64,000 nucleotides of DNA. It comes from Methylosinus sp. H3A. GTDB lineage: Bacteria; Pseudomonadota; Alphaproteobacteria; Rhizobiales; Beijerinckiaceae. The notes below the pieces were generated by a model, which did not search any database, was not told the DNA's origin, and worked only from the letters and a program-made list of their open reading frames with translations. Each line of letters begins with the position of its first letter. Within the stretch, counting starts at the first letter, position 1. Below are positions 1 to 8,779 of this stretch, in pieces. Both the position numbers and the translations under genes were made by a program. The stretch spans positions 62,001-126,000 of the forward strand of contig NZ_JADNQW010000007.1 in the NCBI RefSeq assembly GCF_015709455.1, read 5' to 3'.

Positions 1-51
1 GGCTATCTGATACGCCAGCTCCTTCTGGTCTTCGACCACGAGGATCCGCAT
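1..51 (-). CDS. Response regulator, N-terminal edge only (partial)
   Basis: Reading leftward from an ATG at 49-51, the 17 visible codons give MRILVVEDQKELAYQIA, the first beta strand and acidic pocket (VVED) of a CheY-like receiver domain. An AAGGAG ribosome site lies eight bases upstream of the ATG. The rest of the gene is outside the window, so the output domain cannot be seen. An OmpR-type regulator is the commonest owner of this start, but that is an inference. It is divergent from the small secreted protein and receptor that follow. Confidence 0.72.
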   Translation of the reverse strand, partial: MRILVVEDQKELAYQIA

Positions 52-218
52 CGGCGCCGCTCCTTGCCGTTCCCCGGCGCGATATGGCCACGTCTGTGTC
101 GAAATTGCAACAGGCGCGGTTTTTTTTGCGGGCACGGCGGCTCGGAAACGTTGGCGAGACATTGCATCGGGCAGGGGAGAGCGGCGGCGCCTCCGGGCGC
201 ACCCGGGGAGGAAGAAAG

Positions 219-635
219 ATGACGCGAGGCAGCCCTGCGCGACGGGCGAACTCCGGCGCGTTGGCGGCGTGGATCGGGGTCTGCGTCTTCGCGCTTCAGG
301 CGCTCTTGCTCTCTTTCCATGCGCGGGCCGAAACCTCCGCGTCCCACTTCCTCGCCCAATACGCCGTCGAGGCGACATGCGGCGAGCGAGACGGCGGGCT
401 CCCGGCCAATTCGGAGCGCGGTCCCCGACATTGCGCCTTCTGTCTGACCGGCGATCGCGGGACGTGCCACGATCTCGTCGCGGTCGCCGGCGTGACGGCG
501 ACGGTCGAAGCGCCGGGCGCATCGACGAAAGTCCTACCCGCGGCGATGTCGTTTTCGCGCGAATGCTCGCAGGGTGGGCGAGCTCCTGGTCTGCGCGCGC
601 GCCTCCGACAGTCTTCTGATCAACCGACTCGCTGA
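219..635 (+). CDS. Small secreted Cys/His protein preceding a TonB receptor (DUF2946-like)
   Basis: The start at 219 is preferred over in-frame ATGs upstream because GGGGAGGAAG sits just before it. The 138-residue product has a basic N-terminus, then a hydrophobic stretch (about residues 18-36, ending FHARA) that reads as a signal peptide, then a mature part with a Cys/His motif HCAFC (about residues 71-75) and a nearby TCHD. Short proteins of this type (DUF2946 style) often precede TonB-dependent receptor genes, and a receptor starts 58 bases downstream. A metal-binding role in the periplasm is an inference. The family match is by eye and could be wrong; the reading frame itself is well supported. 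Confidence 0.55.
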   Translation: MTRGSPARRANSGALAAWIGVCVFALQALLLSFHARAETSASHFLAQYAVEATCGERDGGLPANSERGPRHCAFCLTGDRGTCHDLVAVAGVTATVEAPGASTKVLPAAMSFSRECSQGGRAPGLRARLRQSSDQPTR

Positions 636-692
636 CAGTCGCATTTCGGGGCTTTCGGATTTGCGCGCACTGCCGCGCCAGGAGAATCTATC

Positions 693-2915
693 ATGTCATA
701 TCGCCAATCGCTGCGCGGCGCGTCCGCCGGCGCGCTCGCCGCATTTCTTCTCGCAGAAGCAGCTCTGGCGCAGGAGGCGTTACCGACGATCGACATCGCC
801 GCAGAGGCGCAAGGACGCGCCAAAACGAAGGAGCGGCCTGGTTCCAGCCGAGAGGGCGCGGGCCTCGGCGGCAGAGTCACCGGCTATACGGTGGATTTCG
901 AGACGCCTTCGCTCTCTGGAAAATCGCAGGTTCCGCTCATGCAGGCTCCCTTCGCCGTGCAAGTCGTGACCCACCAGACAATGGACGATCGGCAGGCGAT
1001 CTCGCTCGCCGACGCCGTTTCCGGCAATGTCAGCGGCGTTCAGGCGATGGAGGGCGGCTACGATCGCTTCATCATCCGCGGCTTCGAAGCCGGCGCGCTC
1101 ACTTTCCGCGACAATCTGCAGATGTCGCGCTATTTCGCGCGGCTGCAGACGGCCAATCTGCAGTCGGTCGAAATTCTGAAAGGGCCGGCCTCCATGCTTT
1201 TCGGCAGGTTCGAGCCCGGCGGCATGGTCAATATCATCACCAAAAAGCCGCTCGATACACCCTATTACTCCGTTCAGGAGCAATTCGGCTCATGGGGCCT
1301 CACGCGCACGATTCTCGACGCGACCGGCCCGCTGACCCCCGACAAGGAATGGCTCTATCGCATCGTCGCCTCCTACAATCGCAGCGACTCCTTCCGTGAT
1401 TATGTCTGGGGCCAGGACGTTTTGCTGGCGCCCTCGCTGAGCTGGCGCCCGACCGAGAATTTCCGCGTGAATTTCCAAGGCGAATATCAAAATTCGATCT
1501 TCACCTACGACAGCGCGCCGCAATTGGTCGCGATCGGGACGCGGCCGGCCTCCATTCCGATCAGCCGCTTCCTCGGCGATCCTGCGGTCACGCCCTATAA
1601 TCCGAGCCGCGAGGAGCGATTCCTCATCGGTCTCGACTGGACCTATGAGATCGCGCCCGATTGGAGCCTGACCAATCGCTTCGCCTTTAACACGGTGAAT
1701 TTCAAGGATCGCTTCGTGTCCATCAGCGGGCTCAACGAATCGACCGGCGTCGCGACCAAGGCGGTCTTCGACGGCAATCTGCCCAACCGGCGCTCGCTGG
1801 CGACCAATCTCGACCTGACTGGAAAATTCGTGACCGGGCCGTTCACCCATAGCATTCTCCTCGGCTGGGACTATTACCGCTATCGCGAGGAGGTTTCTGG
1901 GTACAACAACTCCAATTTCGGGAAGATCAATATCTATGCGCCGGCCTATTCGCCGCTCGGCTCCTATATGAAGGCGATCACCAATTACAGCTATGGCGGC
2001 GGCGACGAGTGGCGCGGGCTCTATGGCCAAGACAAGATATCGATCTTCGACGATCGCGTGCATCTGCTGCTCGGCGGTCGCGTCGACTGGGCCGACTCCT
2101 CGACCACGGACACCAAATCGACGCTCAGCGAAGCGCTCGCCACCATGCGGACGGCGACCGACAATGCTGCGAGCCCACGCATCGGTCTGCTGATCCAACC
2201 CTGGTCGTGGCTGTCGCTCTATGGCAATTACTCGCGTTCCTTCGGCGTCACCAATGCGCTTCCGCCCTCCGGCGTCGCGGTCTTCGCCCCGCAGTCCGGC
2301 AGGCAGTTCGAAGGCGGCATCAAGGCCGAGCTGCTCGACCGGCGGCTGACCGCGACCATCGCCTATTACGATATCGTCAAGTCCAATGTCGTTCAGAGCA
2401 TACCGGGAACGACTTTTTCCGAGGTGATCGGCCAAGTGGAAAGCGAGGGCGTCGAGCTCGACGTCAACGGCCGCCTCGACGAGAATTGGAGCGTCATCGC
2501 AAATTACGCCTATGACCATGCGTGGGTCTCGAAGGATTCGAGCGGCCCAGCGGCCTTCGGCGGCAGGGAGGGGCGGCGCCTGCGCGACGTTCCCTTCCAT
2601 CAGGGAAGCGTCTGGGTGAAATATGAGGCGGGCGGCGAGCTCACCGGCCTCTCACTGGCGGCGGGCGTTTTCGCGGTCGGCGAGCGGCAAGGCGACAACA
2701 ACAGCAGCTTCCAGGTTCCGGGCTATGCGCGCGTCGACACGATGATCCAATATGAGCTTCCCGCCTTCCTCGTCCCTTGGGCTAAGAAAGCGACGGCGCA
2801 GCTCAATGTGCGCAATCTTCTCGACACGACCTATTATTCGACGGCGACGAGCCGAACCGCGATCTATCCCGGCGCGCCGAGGACCTTCATGGGCTCTCTG
2901 CGCTTGGAGTTCTGA
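693..2915 (+). CDS. TonB-dependent siderophore receptor
   Basis: An outer-membrane receptor of 740 residues, a usual length for the ferrichrome/pyoverdine receptor family. A signal peptide covers about residues 1-26 (ends ALAQ), and a TonB-box-like LPTIDIAAEA follows. The plug domain contains QSVEILKGPASMLFG and PGGMVNIITKKPL (about residues 155-185). The barrel ends in the expected aromatic residue (GSLRLEF). AGGAG precedes the ATG. The family imports ferric siderophores or other metal chelates using TonB-ExbB-ExbD energy; the ligand cannot be read from sequence. The PepSY gene begins two bases after the stop, so the two are almost certainly cotranscribed. No sigma/FecR pair is attached, unlike the decayed locus at 23.9 kb. 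Confidence 0.93.
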   Translation: MSYRQSLRGASAGALAAFLLAEAALAQEALPTIDIAAEAQGRAKTKERPGSSREGAGLGGRVTGYTVDFETPSLSGKSQVPLMQAPFAVQVVTHQTMDDRQAISLADAVSGNVSGVQAMEGGYDRFIIRGFEAGALTFRDNLQMSRYFARLQTANLQSVEILKGPASMLFGRFEPGGMVNIITKKPLDTPYYSVQEQFGSWGLTRTILDATGPLTPDKEWLYRIVASYNRSDSFRDYVWGQDVLLAPSLSWRPTENFRVNFQGEYQNSIFTYDSAPQLVAIGTRPASIPISRFLGDPAVTPYNPSREERFLIGLDWTYEIAPDWSLTNRFAFNTVNFKDRFVSISGLNESTGVATKAVFDGNLPNRRSLATNLDLTGKFVTGPFTHSILLGWDYYRYREEVSGYNNSNFGKINIYAPAYSPLGSYMKAITNYSYGGGDEWRGLYGQDKISIFDDRVHLLLGGRVDWADSSTTDTKSTLSEALATMRTATDNAASPRIGLLIQPWSWLSLYGNYSRSFGVTNALPPSGVAVFAPQSGRQFEGGIKAELLDRRLTATIAYYDIVKSNVVQSIPGTTFSEVIGQVESEGVELDVNGRLDENWSVIANYAYDHAWVSKDSSGPAAFGGREGRRLRDVPFHQGSVWVKYEAGGELTGLSLAAGVFAVGERQGDNNSSFQVPGYARVDTMIQYELPAFLVPWAKKATAQLNVRNLLDTTYYSTATSRTAIYPGAPRTFMGSLRLEF

Positions 2916-2917
2916 GC

Positions 2918-4171
2918 GTGACACGGGCAATCGAAAACCGGGCTCCGGAGCGCGTTTCCGAAGTCGCTTCGCCGAAGGCTCGGCGCATATTCGTGCTGCT
3001 GCACCGGTGGATCGGCCTCGCCATGGCGGGCTTCCTCATCGTCGTCGGACTGACCGGAACGATGCTGGCCTTCCTGCCGGAGCTGAGCCATTGGCTGGCG
3101 CCGCAGATATATCCCGGCCCGCACGGCCCGACGCTCGATCCGGCTATGCTGGCTCGGCGCGCGGAGCGTCTCGCGCCGGGAGCGCACGCGGTCACCGTCT
3201 ATCTCGGCGGAGAGTTGGGCGCCGCCCGCATCGGCATGAAGCCGCAGCCCGGCGCCCCGCCGCTCGATTTCGGCGCGCTCATTCTGGACGCAGTGACGGG
3301 CGAGGAACTCGGTCGCCAACGTCCTGGCGGAGGATTGCCGACCGCGCTCGCAGAGGTGATGCCCTTCGTCTACCGCCTTCATTACGAATTGGCGATCGGC
3401 GAGACGGGCGCTTGGATTCTCGGAATCATCGCGCTGCTGTGGACGTTCGACTGCTTCGTCGCCGCCTATCTGACCTTGCCGCGCCCGAGCCCCGGCAATC
3501 GTCGCGGCTATCTCGCCCGCTGGACGCCCGCCTGGCTCGTCAAATGGCGCGTCTCCTTCTACCGGATCAATTTCGATCTGCACCGTGCGAGCGGGCTCTG
3601 GTTATGGGCTATGCTGCTCGTCTTCGCCTGGTCGAGCGTGTTCTTCAATTTGAACGGGGTCTACACAGGAGTGACGAAGTTCTTCTTCGATTATGCGCCG
3701 CCCCCATGGGCATGGCCTGCGCAGCCCAAGCGCGACGACGCGACGAAGCCGCTCGAATGGGAAGAGGCGCAGGCGATCGGCGTGAAGCTGATCGCCGAAC
3801 AGGCGCGCGCACGCGGCTTCGAGGTGGAGCGCGCCGATGCGCTCTATTACAAGCTCGGCAAGGGCTTAATTCAATACCGCGTGCGATCGAGCCTGGATCT
3901 CGGCGACAGGCTGGGGACGACGTCCGTTTTGTTCGACGCCTACACCGGCGACTTCGTGGCGCTGAGCCTGCCGACGGGCGACCGCAGCGGCGTCACGCTG
4001 ACCTCCTGGCTCGCTGCGCTCCATATGGGGGCAGTGTTCGGCATGCCTTATCGCATTCTCGTCGGCGCTTTCGGCATGGTCGTTGTCATGCTGTCGGTGA
4101 CTGGCGTCTATATTTGGTGGAAGAAACAATCGTCATCCCTTCGCCGACCGGCACGCACGACGCGGTCGTGA
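2918..4171 (+). CDS. PepSY-associated transmembrane protein
   Basis: The start is a GTG two bases after the receptor stop, with GGAG upstream. The 417-residue product has the plan of PepSY-TM proteins: an N-terminal membrane helix beginning LLHRWIGLAMAGFLI (about residues 27-48), a periplasmic part, helices near 160-185 and 225-250, a second periplasmic part, and a last helix VVVMLSVTGVYIWW (about 380-393). Conserved HR and LH residues flank the helices. These proteins commonly follow siderophore receptor genes and are thought to help iron release or reduction at the inner membrane; that role is inferred from context. A second protein of this family lies at 62.2 kb, also behind a receptor. 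Confidence 0.88.
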   Translation: MTRAIENRAPERVSEVASPKARRIFVLLHRWIGLAMAGFLIVVGLTGTMLAFLPELSHWLAPQIYPGPHGPTLDPAMLARRAERLAPGAHAVTVYLGGELGAARIGMKPQPGAPPLDFGALILDAVTGEELGRQRPGGGLPTALAEVMPFVYRLHYELAIGETGAWILGIIALLWTFDCFVAAYLTLPRPSPGNRRGYLARWTPAWLVKWRVSFYRINFDLHRASGLWLWAMLLVFAWSSVFFNLNGVYTGVTKFFFDYAPPPWAWPAQPKRDDATKPLEWEEAQAIGVKLIAEQARARGFEVERADALYYKLGKGLIQYRVRSSLDLGDRLGTTSVLFDAYTGDFVALSLPTGDRSGVTLTSWLAALHMGAVFGMPYRILVGAFGMVVVMLSVTGVYIWWKKQSSSLRRPARTTRS

Positions 4172-4295
4172 TCCGACGGCAAAACGCCGGACCCGCCTCG
4201 CCCAGCAGATGGCGTCATCCATCGCGCTGCGCAGAATCTCGCTTGTTTACACATGAATCGGCGAGAGACGCGACGCCGATCGGCGATCAAGTTTC

Positions 4296-4946
4296 CTATG
4301 ACCTTTTCAAGCGCGAACCACCCCGTCTCCTATGATGGCGAGGGTAAACATGTTCGGCAACGCAGAGATCAAACGTAACCGTCCGGCGGGACCAGCTTTT
4401 GGCGAGGGCGGCGACTTCCGCTTCGAGTGGTTCGGGATCGAAGGCTTTTGGATCGAACTCTTCTCCGAGCCACTCTCGGATTTGAGCATGTCGCTCGTGC
4501 TTTTTGTCGCCGATCGCCTCCAGTATTTCGGCATAGCCCCAGGGGCCGCCGACGTCTTCGGGCGGACAGCGCCCGCTCGCCTCGATCAACCTCGGGTAAA
4601 GGGCGGCGGGTTCTGCATCGACGAGGCGTTCGATCTTGATCGTGTGCTCCCAGCCGTCGCCGAAGTCGTAGAGATAGCGGAGCGTCTTGACGCCCGCGTC
4701 CTCGAGAATGTCGATGAGCTTCGCCTTGCGTGCGTCGAGCGGTCCGTCGGGCCAGTTTGGATCGGGCAAGCCCCATCCGGCGCCGCCGGCTCGGATCTCG
4801 TAGAGATGACTGTTGGTCCAGCCGAGCGCGGCTTGCAAGACAAGATGCAAGCGATCGAGCTTTATGCCGAGCGGAACCTCGATGCGCCGCAGGACTTTTG
4901 GGTCCACGTCATCGAGGGTGATTTTGAGACGGGCGATGGCGGTCAT
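4296..4946 (-). CDS. Plasmid pRiA4b ORF-3 family protein (IS passenger)
   Basis: A 216-residue protein with the hallmarks of the pRiA4b ORF-3/IS1096 TnpR family: an N-terminal LKITLDDVDPKVLRRIEVP, then WTNSHLYEI, YLYDFGDGWEHTI and the Cys-containing ASGRCPPEDVGGPWGY. The start overlaps the tnpC stop by four bases (ATGA), so it is translationally coupled to the transposase gene. Proteins of this family frequently ride on IS66-like elements; their biochemical role is not established. The gene looks intact although the transposase beside it is broken. Confidence 0.85.
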   Translation of the reverse strand: MTAIARLKITLDDVDPKVLRRIEVPLGIKLDRLHLVLQAALGWTNSHLYEIRAGGAGWGLPDPNWPDGPLDARKAKLIDILEDAGVKTLRYLYDFGDGWEHTIKIERLVDAEPAALYPRLIEASGRCPPEDVGGPWGYAEILEAIGDKKHERHAQIREWLGEEFDPKAFDPEPLEAEVAALAKSWSRRTVTFDLCVAEHVYPRHHRRRGGSRLKRS

Positions 4947-6444
4947 GCCGCCAGTTTACGGCTTTCCCGCGCTTGCGCCCACCGCCAAGGCAGCAGCGCG
5001 GCGAGATCGGTGATCTTGTGATCGTTGATGCGCGCCAGCACGTCGGCGAGCCAGTCCTGCGGGTCGACGCCGTTGAGCTTTGCGGTCGCGATGAGCGTAT
5101 ATATTGCCGCCGCCCGCTCGCCGCCGCGATCGGACCCCGCGAAGAGCCAGGATTTTCTGCCCAGCGCGACGCCGCGCAGGCTGCGCTCGGCGCAATTGTT
5201 GGTCAGGCAGACGCGCCCATCGTCGAGGAAGCGCGCGAAGGCGTCCCAGCGCTCGAGCATGTAGTCCATCGCCTTGGCGACATCGGCATGACGCGACAGC
5301 CGCGCCCGCTCGGCCCGCATCCAGGCTTCGAGATCGCAGACCAGAGGCGCAACGCGCTCGCGGCGCACGGCCAAGCGCTCGTGGGCGGCAAACCCGTTGA
5401 TCTCGCGCTCGATGTCGAAGATCGCGTCGATGCGCTTGACCGCTTCCAAGGCGAGCGGCGCGATCGCCGTCTGCTTGCCAAGCGCCTTGTTCCGCGCATG
5501 AGCGGCGATGTCCGCGAGCACGAAGAACTTGCGCCTGCTATGGCTCCAGCATGCCGCCTCGACGATTGATCTCGGCGGCCTGTCCGGCGCGTAAAGCCGA
5601 TTAAACCCGGCATAGGCGTCGGCTTGCAGGATGCCGGCAAAGCGCGCCAAGTGGCGCTCGGGATGCTCAACGGTGTGATCGCGCGAATAGAAGAACATCG
5701 CCGCCGGCGGATCGGCGCCGCCGAACGGATGATCGTCGCGCACATAGGCCACAGCCGCCCGGTGCGCGTCTTGCCCTTGGCCAGCACCGGCACGGTCGTG
5801 TCGTCGCCATGCACTCTGGCGCCGGCGAAGACGTGGTCGCGGATGAGGTCGCAGAGCGGACGCAGCAACTGCGCGCAGCCGCCGACCTGATCGGCGAGCG
5901 TCGAGAGGCTCAAGTCAACGCCCTCATGCGCGTAGCGCACGGATTGCCGGTTCAGTGGCTGGTGCTGTCCATACTTCTCAAACAGGATCATCACCAAGAG
6001 GTCGAGCGTCTCGGTCACATCCTCGCCGAGCTTATGGAGACGCGTCGAGCCGCAGCAGGCGCATGAGGTCGGTCCCGGCAATACGACGCGCTCGCGCGGC
6101 AAATGCGCCGGGAAAGGCTAGCGCGACGGCTTCTTCCTGGAAAAGGCGCGGACCGCGGTCGTCCTCAAAGCCTCCTTCTCGGCCGCGAGTTCGTCCTCGC
6201 TCGCGTCGGCCTCGAGTTCTTCCAGCTCTAGCTCCATCTGCTCGATGAGCCGCGCCTTGCGCTCGCTGCGCACGCCGTAGAGTTCGCGTCGCAGCTTCTC
6301 GATCGCGAGCTGCAAATGCGCGATCAGCGCGTCCGCGTTTGACGCCGTAGCTCTCGCTTGCACAAGCTCCGCGTCTCTCTCGCGAAGCAGCGACTTCAAG
6401 GCCTCGACGTCGTCGGGAAGAGAATCAGCGGAGCTCATCATCAA
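4943..6444 (-). pseudogene. tnpC: IS66 transposase TnpC, interrupted
   Basis: The coiled-coil N-terminus (6444 to about 6121) is followed in frame by TAG at 6118-6120, where relatives have a Lys codon (AAG to TAG fits). The frame continues with the Cys motif CACCGSTRLHKLGED and HGDDTTVPVL up to GRLW near 5750. There one base appears to be missing, and the rest (YVRDDHPFGG, FFYSRD, LQADAYAGF, NNCAERSLRG, the C-terminal ITDLAALLPW) runs in another frame. The DDE-type catalytic segments are recognisable but cannot be made as one protein. Two independent lesions argue for real decay rather than a sequencing slip. Confidence 0.85.
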
Positions 6445-6535
6445 TGATCAAATCATAAAACGGCGCGCAGGCAAGGCGTAGCTGCGTTCGCGCGCGTGAA
6501 AATCTTCGGCCCGGCGCCTCGGGGCGCCAAGTGTA

Positions 6536-6853
6536 CTACGGCGCGCGCCAATCGATCCCCGACAGAAGATAGCCGAGATGCGCCGCGCTGATCGTCACCG
6601 CGCCCGTCGATGGTTGAGGCCACAGAAAACGTCCGCGCTCAAGGCGCTTCACGAACAGGCATTGGCCCTGGCCGTCATGCCAGAGCACCTTGATCAAATC
6701 GCCGCGGCGGCCCCGAAAGACGAATAGATGGCCGCCGTTGGGATTGCGCCGCAGCGTCTCCTGAACGATCAGCGACAGGCTCGCATAGCCCTTGCGCATG
6801 TCGGTGTGGCCCGTGACCAGCCACACGCGCGCATCGGCCGAGACCGGGATCAT
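6536..6853 (-). CDS. tnpB: IS66 accessory protein TnpB
   Basis: A complete 105-residue TnpB (Orf2) with the family signatures VWLVTGHTDMRKGYASL, GGHLFVFRGRRGDLIKVLWHDG and the C-terminal LGYLLSGIDWRAP. Its ATG overlaps the tnpA stop by four bases. TnpB is required for IS66 transposition but has no known enzymatic activity. It is intact, although its partners tnpA and tnpC are not. Confidence 0.9.
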   Translation of the reverse strand: MIPVSADARVWLVTGHTDMRKGYASLSLIVQETLRRNPNGGHLFVFRGRRGDLIKVLWHDGQGQCLFVKRLERGRFLWPQPSTGAVTISAAHLGYLLSGIDWRAP

Positions 6854-7062
6854 CGCCGCAGCGTCTTGATGACGCGCGCAAGCGCGTGAGCCTCGACATC
6901 CGCGCCGACCACGATCTTCTCGCCAGAGAGAAGCATGATCTCCATGCGTCCCAGCGCCTCCAGAAGCGCTGGCTGTTCGGACGGAACGATCGTGACGGGC
7001 AAGATCGCCGGCTCAGAAGGCGCCGACGCAAACTGCCGTCGCCAAGCGGCGATCGTGTCCAC
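6850..7062 (-). pseudogene. tnpA: IS66 TnpA, C-terminal half only
   Basis: The 70 codons contain the TnpA C-terminal part: WRRQ, then a spacer, then MEIMLLSGEKIVVGADVEA and ALARVIKTLRR. The helix-turn-helix N-terminus of about 50-60 residues is missing; homology stops at about 7050, beside a short palindrome (7055-7078). This is the 5' truncation point of the element. Confidence 0.75.
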
Positions 7063-7078
7063 TATCGATAATGGACAC
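7055..7078. repeat. 24-bp imperfect palindrome at the truncated end of the IS66 element
   Basis: GTGTCCA (7055-7061) and TGGACAC (7072-7078) are inverted copies around a central ATCGAT (7064-7069). The site coincides with the breakpoint of tnpA. It could be a recombination or operator site or a chance palindrome. The stretch from 7079 to 7289 shows no supported gene. Confidence 0.5.
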
Positions 7079-7289
7079 TATCACGGATGGCCAAAGGGCC
7101 ACAGCGCAAGACTACTCCGCACGAAATCCTCAGCGCCAGGCGGCCGCCGGCGGAGGGTTACCGATCAAGACGCTGGCGTGATTTCCTCGAGTTGACGATA
7201 GCTCGTCCGATGCACGACGTATCGATGGACGCCTCAACAACATCACGAACCTACGCACGCGACACCTCGCCTCATTACAGCGCAACGCC

Positions 7290-8651
7290 TCATAGAGTCG
7301 CACTTTGGTCGAGGCCCAAGCTCGCGGTTTCAGGCGCCCACCGCAGACTCACTGCAAATCCGACGAGAGTGATGATTGCCGCAATCAGCATTGTGGCGCC
7401 TATTCCAAGCGCGTCGACTGAAAATGGCGCCAAATACGTTCCGACAGCGGCGCCGATGCGGCTCAATGACGACGCCAATCCGACGGCAGTGCCACGGATC
7501 TCCGTGGGGAACAGCTCGTTAGGATAAATCCACGTGAGCACCTGTGCGCCGCCAATGAATAGTGCGTACGCAGAAAAGAAGCATAAGACCACGAATGGCA
7601 GACTTCCCGACGAAATGCTCAGCAGCAAAAGAGCTACGCCGGACCACAGAAAACTGTGGAGCATCAATTTGCGGCGACCGAGCTTATTCACGACGAGAAG
7701 GGCAACGAGACAGCCGACCAAGAATAGGGCCGTGATGAAAGCCGATCCGAAATTCGCCATCGCCCCACCGAGCCCAAGGGACTCGAGGATCATCGGACCG
7801 AACGCATAGACTGCGAATAGTGGAATGATCGAACAGGTCCAGAAGGCGGTTACAAAAAACAGACGCGTGCCGTAACCAGAACGAAAAAGCGCCCGCACGT
7901 CGGAAGGCTCACCTTCTCTACTCGAAGGGATCTGGTATGATTTTATATCAGTTCCATACACTCCTCGAATCACGTCGATCGCCTCCGCATGACGACCTTT
8001 CTGCGACAGCCAACGTGGAGATTCGGGTGTGCCGTGGCGCATGATAACGAACATCGTCGCAGGTAGAGCGGCGCTCGCCAGCATCCAGCGCCATCCATCA
8101 GAACCCGAATGGAGCAATGTTTCTCCGATCACATATGCAACCGCTGCGCCTGCGAACCAAATCGCAATCAGGCCGCCGAGCAGAGGTCCACGGTAGCGTC
8201 GCGGCGCAAACTCTGCCAGCAGCGCAGTAGCGATAGGATAATCTGCGCCCACCGCGACACCGATGAGCAAACGCAGGATGAAAAGCGCGAATGCGCTTTG
8301 AACCCAAAACTGCGCTATCGAACAGGCTATGATGAGAATCAGATCTAAAGTGTACAAAACTTGGCGGCCAAATTTGTCGGTCAGCCAACCACCAAGAAAG
8401 CCTCCAAAGAAGATACCTATCAAAGCGGAGGCCCCTATCAGCCCTTGCCAGGACGTCGACAACCCCAACTCCGGCGTAGCTTGGACCATTGCTACGCCGA
8501 TGATGCTTAAAATGTAGCCATCCAGAAACGGGCCGCCACCTGAGTAGAATGTCAGGCGCCAATGGAAACGATTGAGTGGCGCATCTTCCGGGTCGATCCT
8601 CGACGAGTTGAGATTCGTCGTCGGCTCTGGTGCGAGATAATTGGGGGGCAT
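7290..8651 (-). CDS. MFS transporter downstream of the betaine methyltransferases
   Basis: A 453-residue major facilitator with about 12 membrane helices. The loop 2-3 motif GGWLTDKFGRQ, RLLIGVAVGADYPIA in helix 4 and the central PESPRWLSQKGRHAEA place it in the sugar-porter/metabolite:H+ symporter branch. The C-terminal half has NKLGRRK and the ELFPTEIRGTAVG motif. A GGAG precedes the ATG. It follows the sarcosine/dimethylglycine methyltransferase gene by about 130 bases on the same strand. Transport of betaine or a related methylated amine is a context-based inference; substrate cannot be read from sequence. Confidence 0.85.
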   Translation of the reverse strand: MPPNYLAPEPTTNLNSSRIDPEDAPLNRFHWRLTFYSGGGPFLDGYILSIIGVAMVQATPELGLSTSWQGLIGASALIGIFFGGFLGGWLTDKFGRQVLYTLDLILIIACSIAQFWVQSAFALFILRLLIGVAVGADYPIATALLAEFAPRRYRGPLLGGLIAIWFAGAAVAYVIGETLLHSGSDGWRWMLASAALPATMFVIMRHGTPESPRWLSQKGRHAEAIDVIRGVYGTDIKSYQIPSSREGEPSDVRALFRSGYGTRLFFVTAFWTCSIIPLFAVYAFGPMILESLGLGGAMANFGSAFITALFLVGCLVALLVVNKLGRRKLMLHSFLWSGVALLLLSISSGSLPFVVLCFFSAYALFIGGAQVLTWIYPNELFPTEIRGTAVGLASSLSRIGAAVGTYLAPFSVDALGIGATMLIAAIITLVGFAVSLRWAPETASLGLDQSATL

Positions 8652-8779
8652 TTCAACGGCACTCCGACGGGTTTCGCGCTATCCAATCGCCAGTCGATAA
8701 GCGGATGGCCGACGGTCGCAGGCAATGGTGGCCATCATGGTCCCCGTGGAATCGACTCGGCCCAGCGAATGCGCGCCGC

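Larger units (their letters stand above)
4296..7065 (-). mobile_element. IS66-family element, decayed and truncated at its 5' end
   Basis: Read leftward, the block holds the IS66 order tnpA-tnpB-tnpC plus a pRiA4b ORF-3-like passenger. tnpA lacks its N-terminal half, tnpC carries a nonsense codon and a frameshift, and no terminal repeats could be identified. The limits given are therefore those of the recognisable genes rather than true ends. It lies directly downstream of the PepSY gene. Confidence 0.8.

Noticed and set aside
1290..2600. A 436-codon minus-strand frame inside the first receptor gene
   Set aside because: Antisense shadow of the receptor; no domain, no start signal.
7087..7527. 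Plus-strand frame starting MAKGPQRKTTPHEIL
   Set aside because: Most of it is antisense to the MFS gene; the first 40 codons are unrecognised and have no ribosome site.
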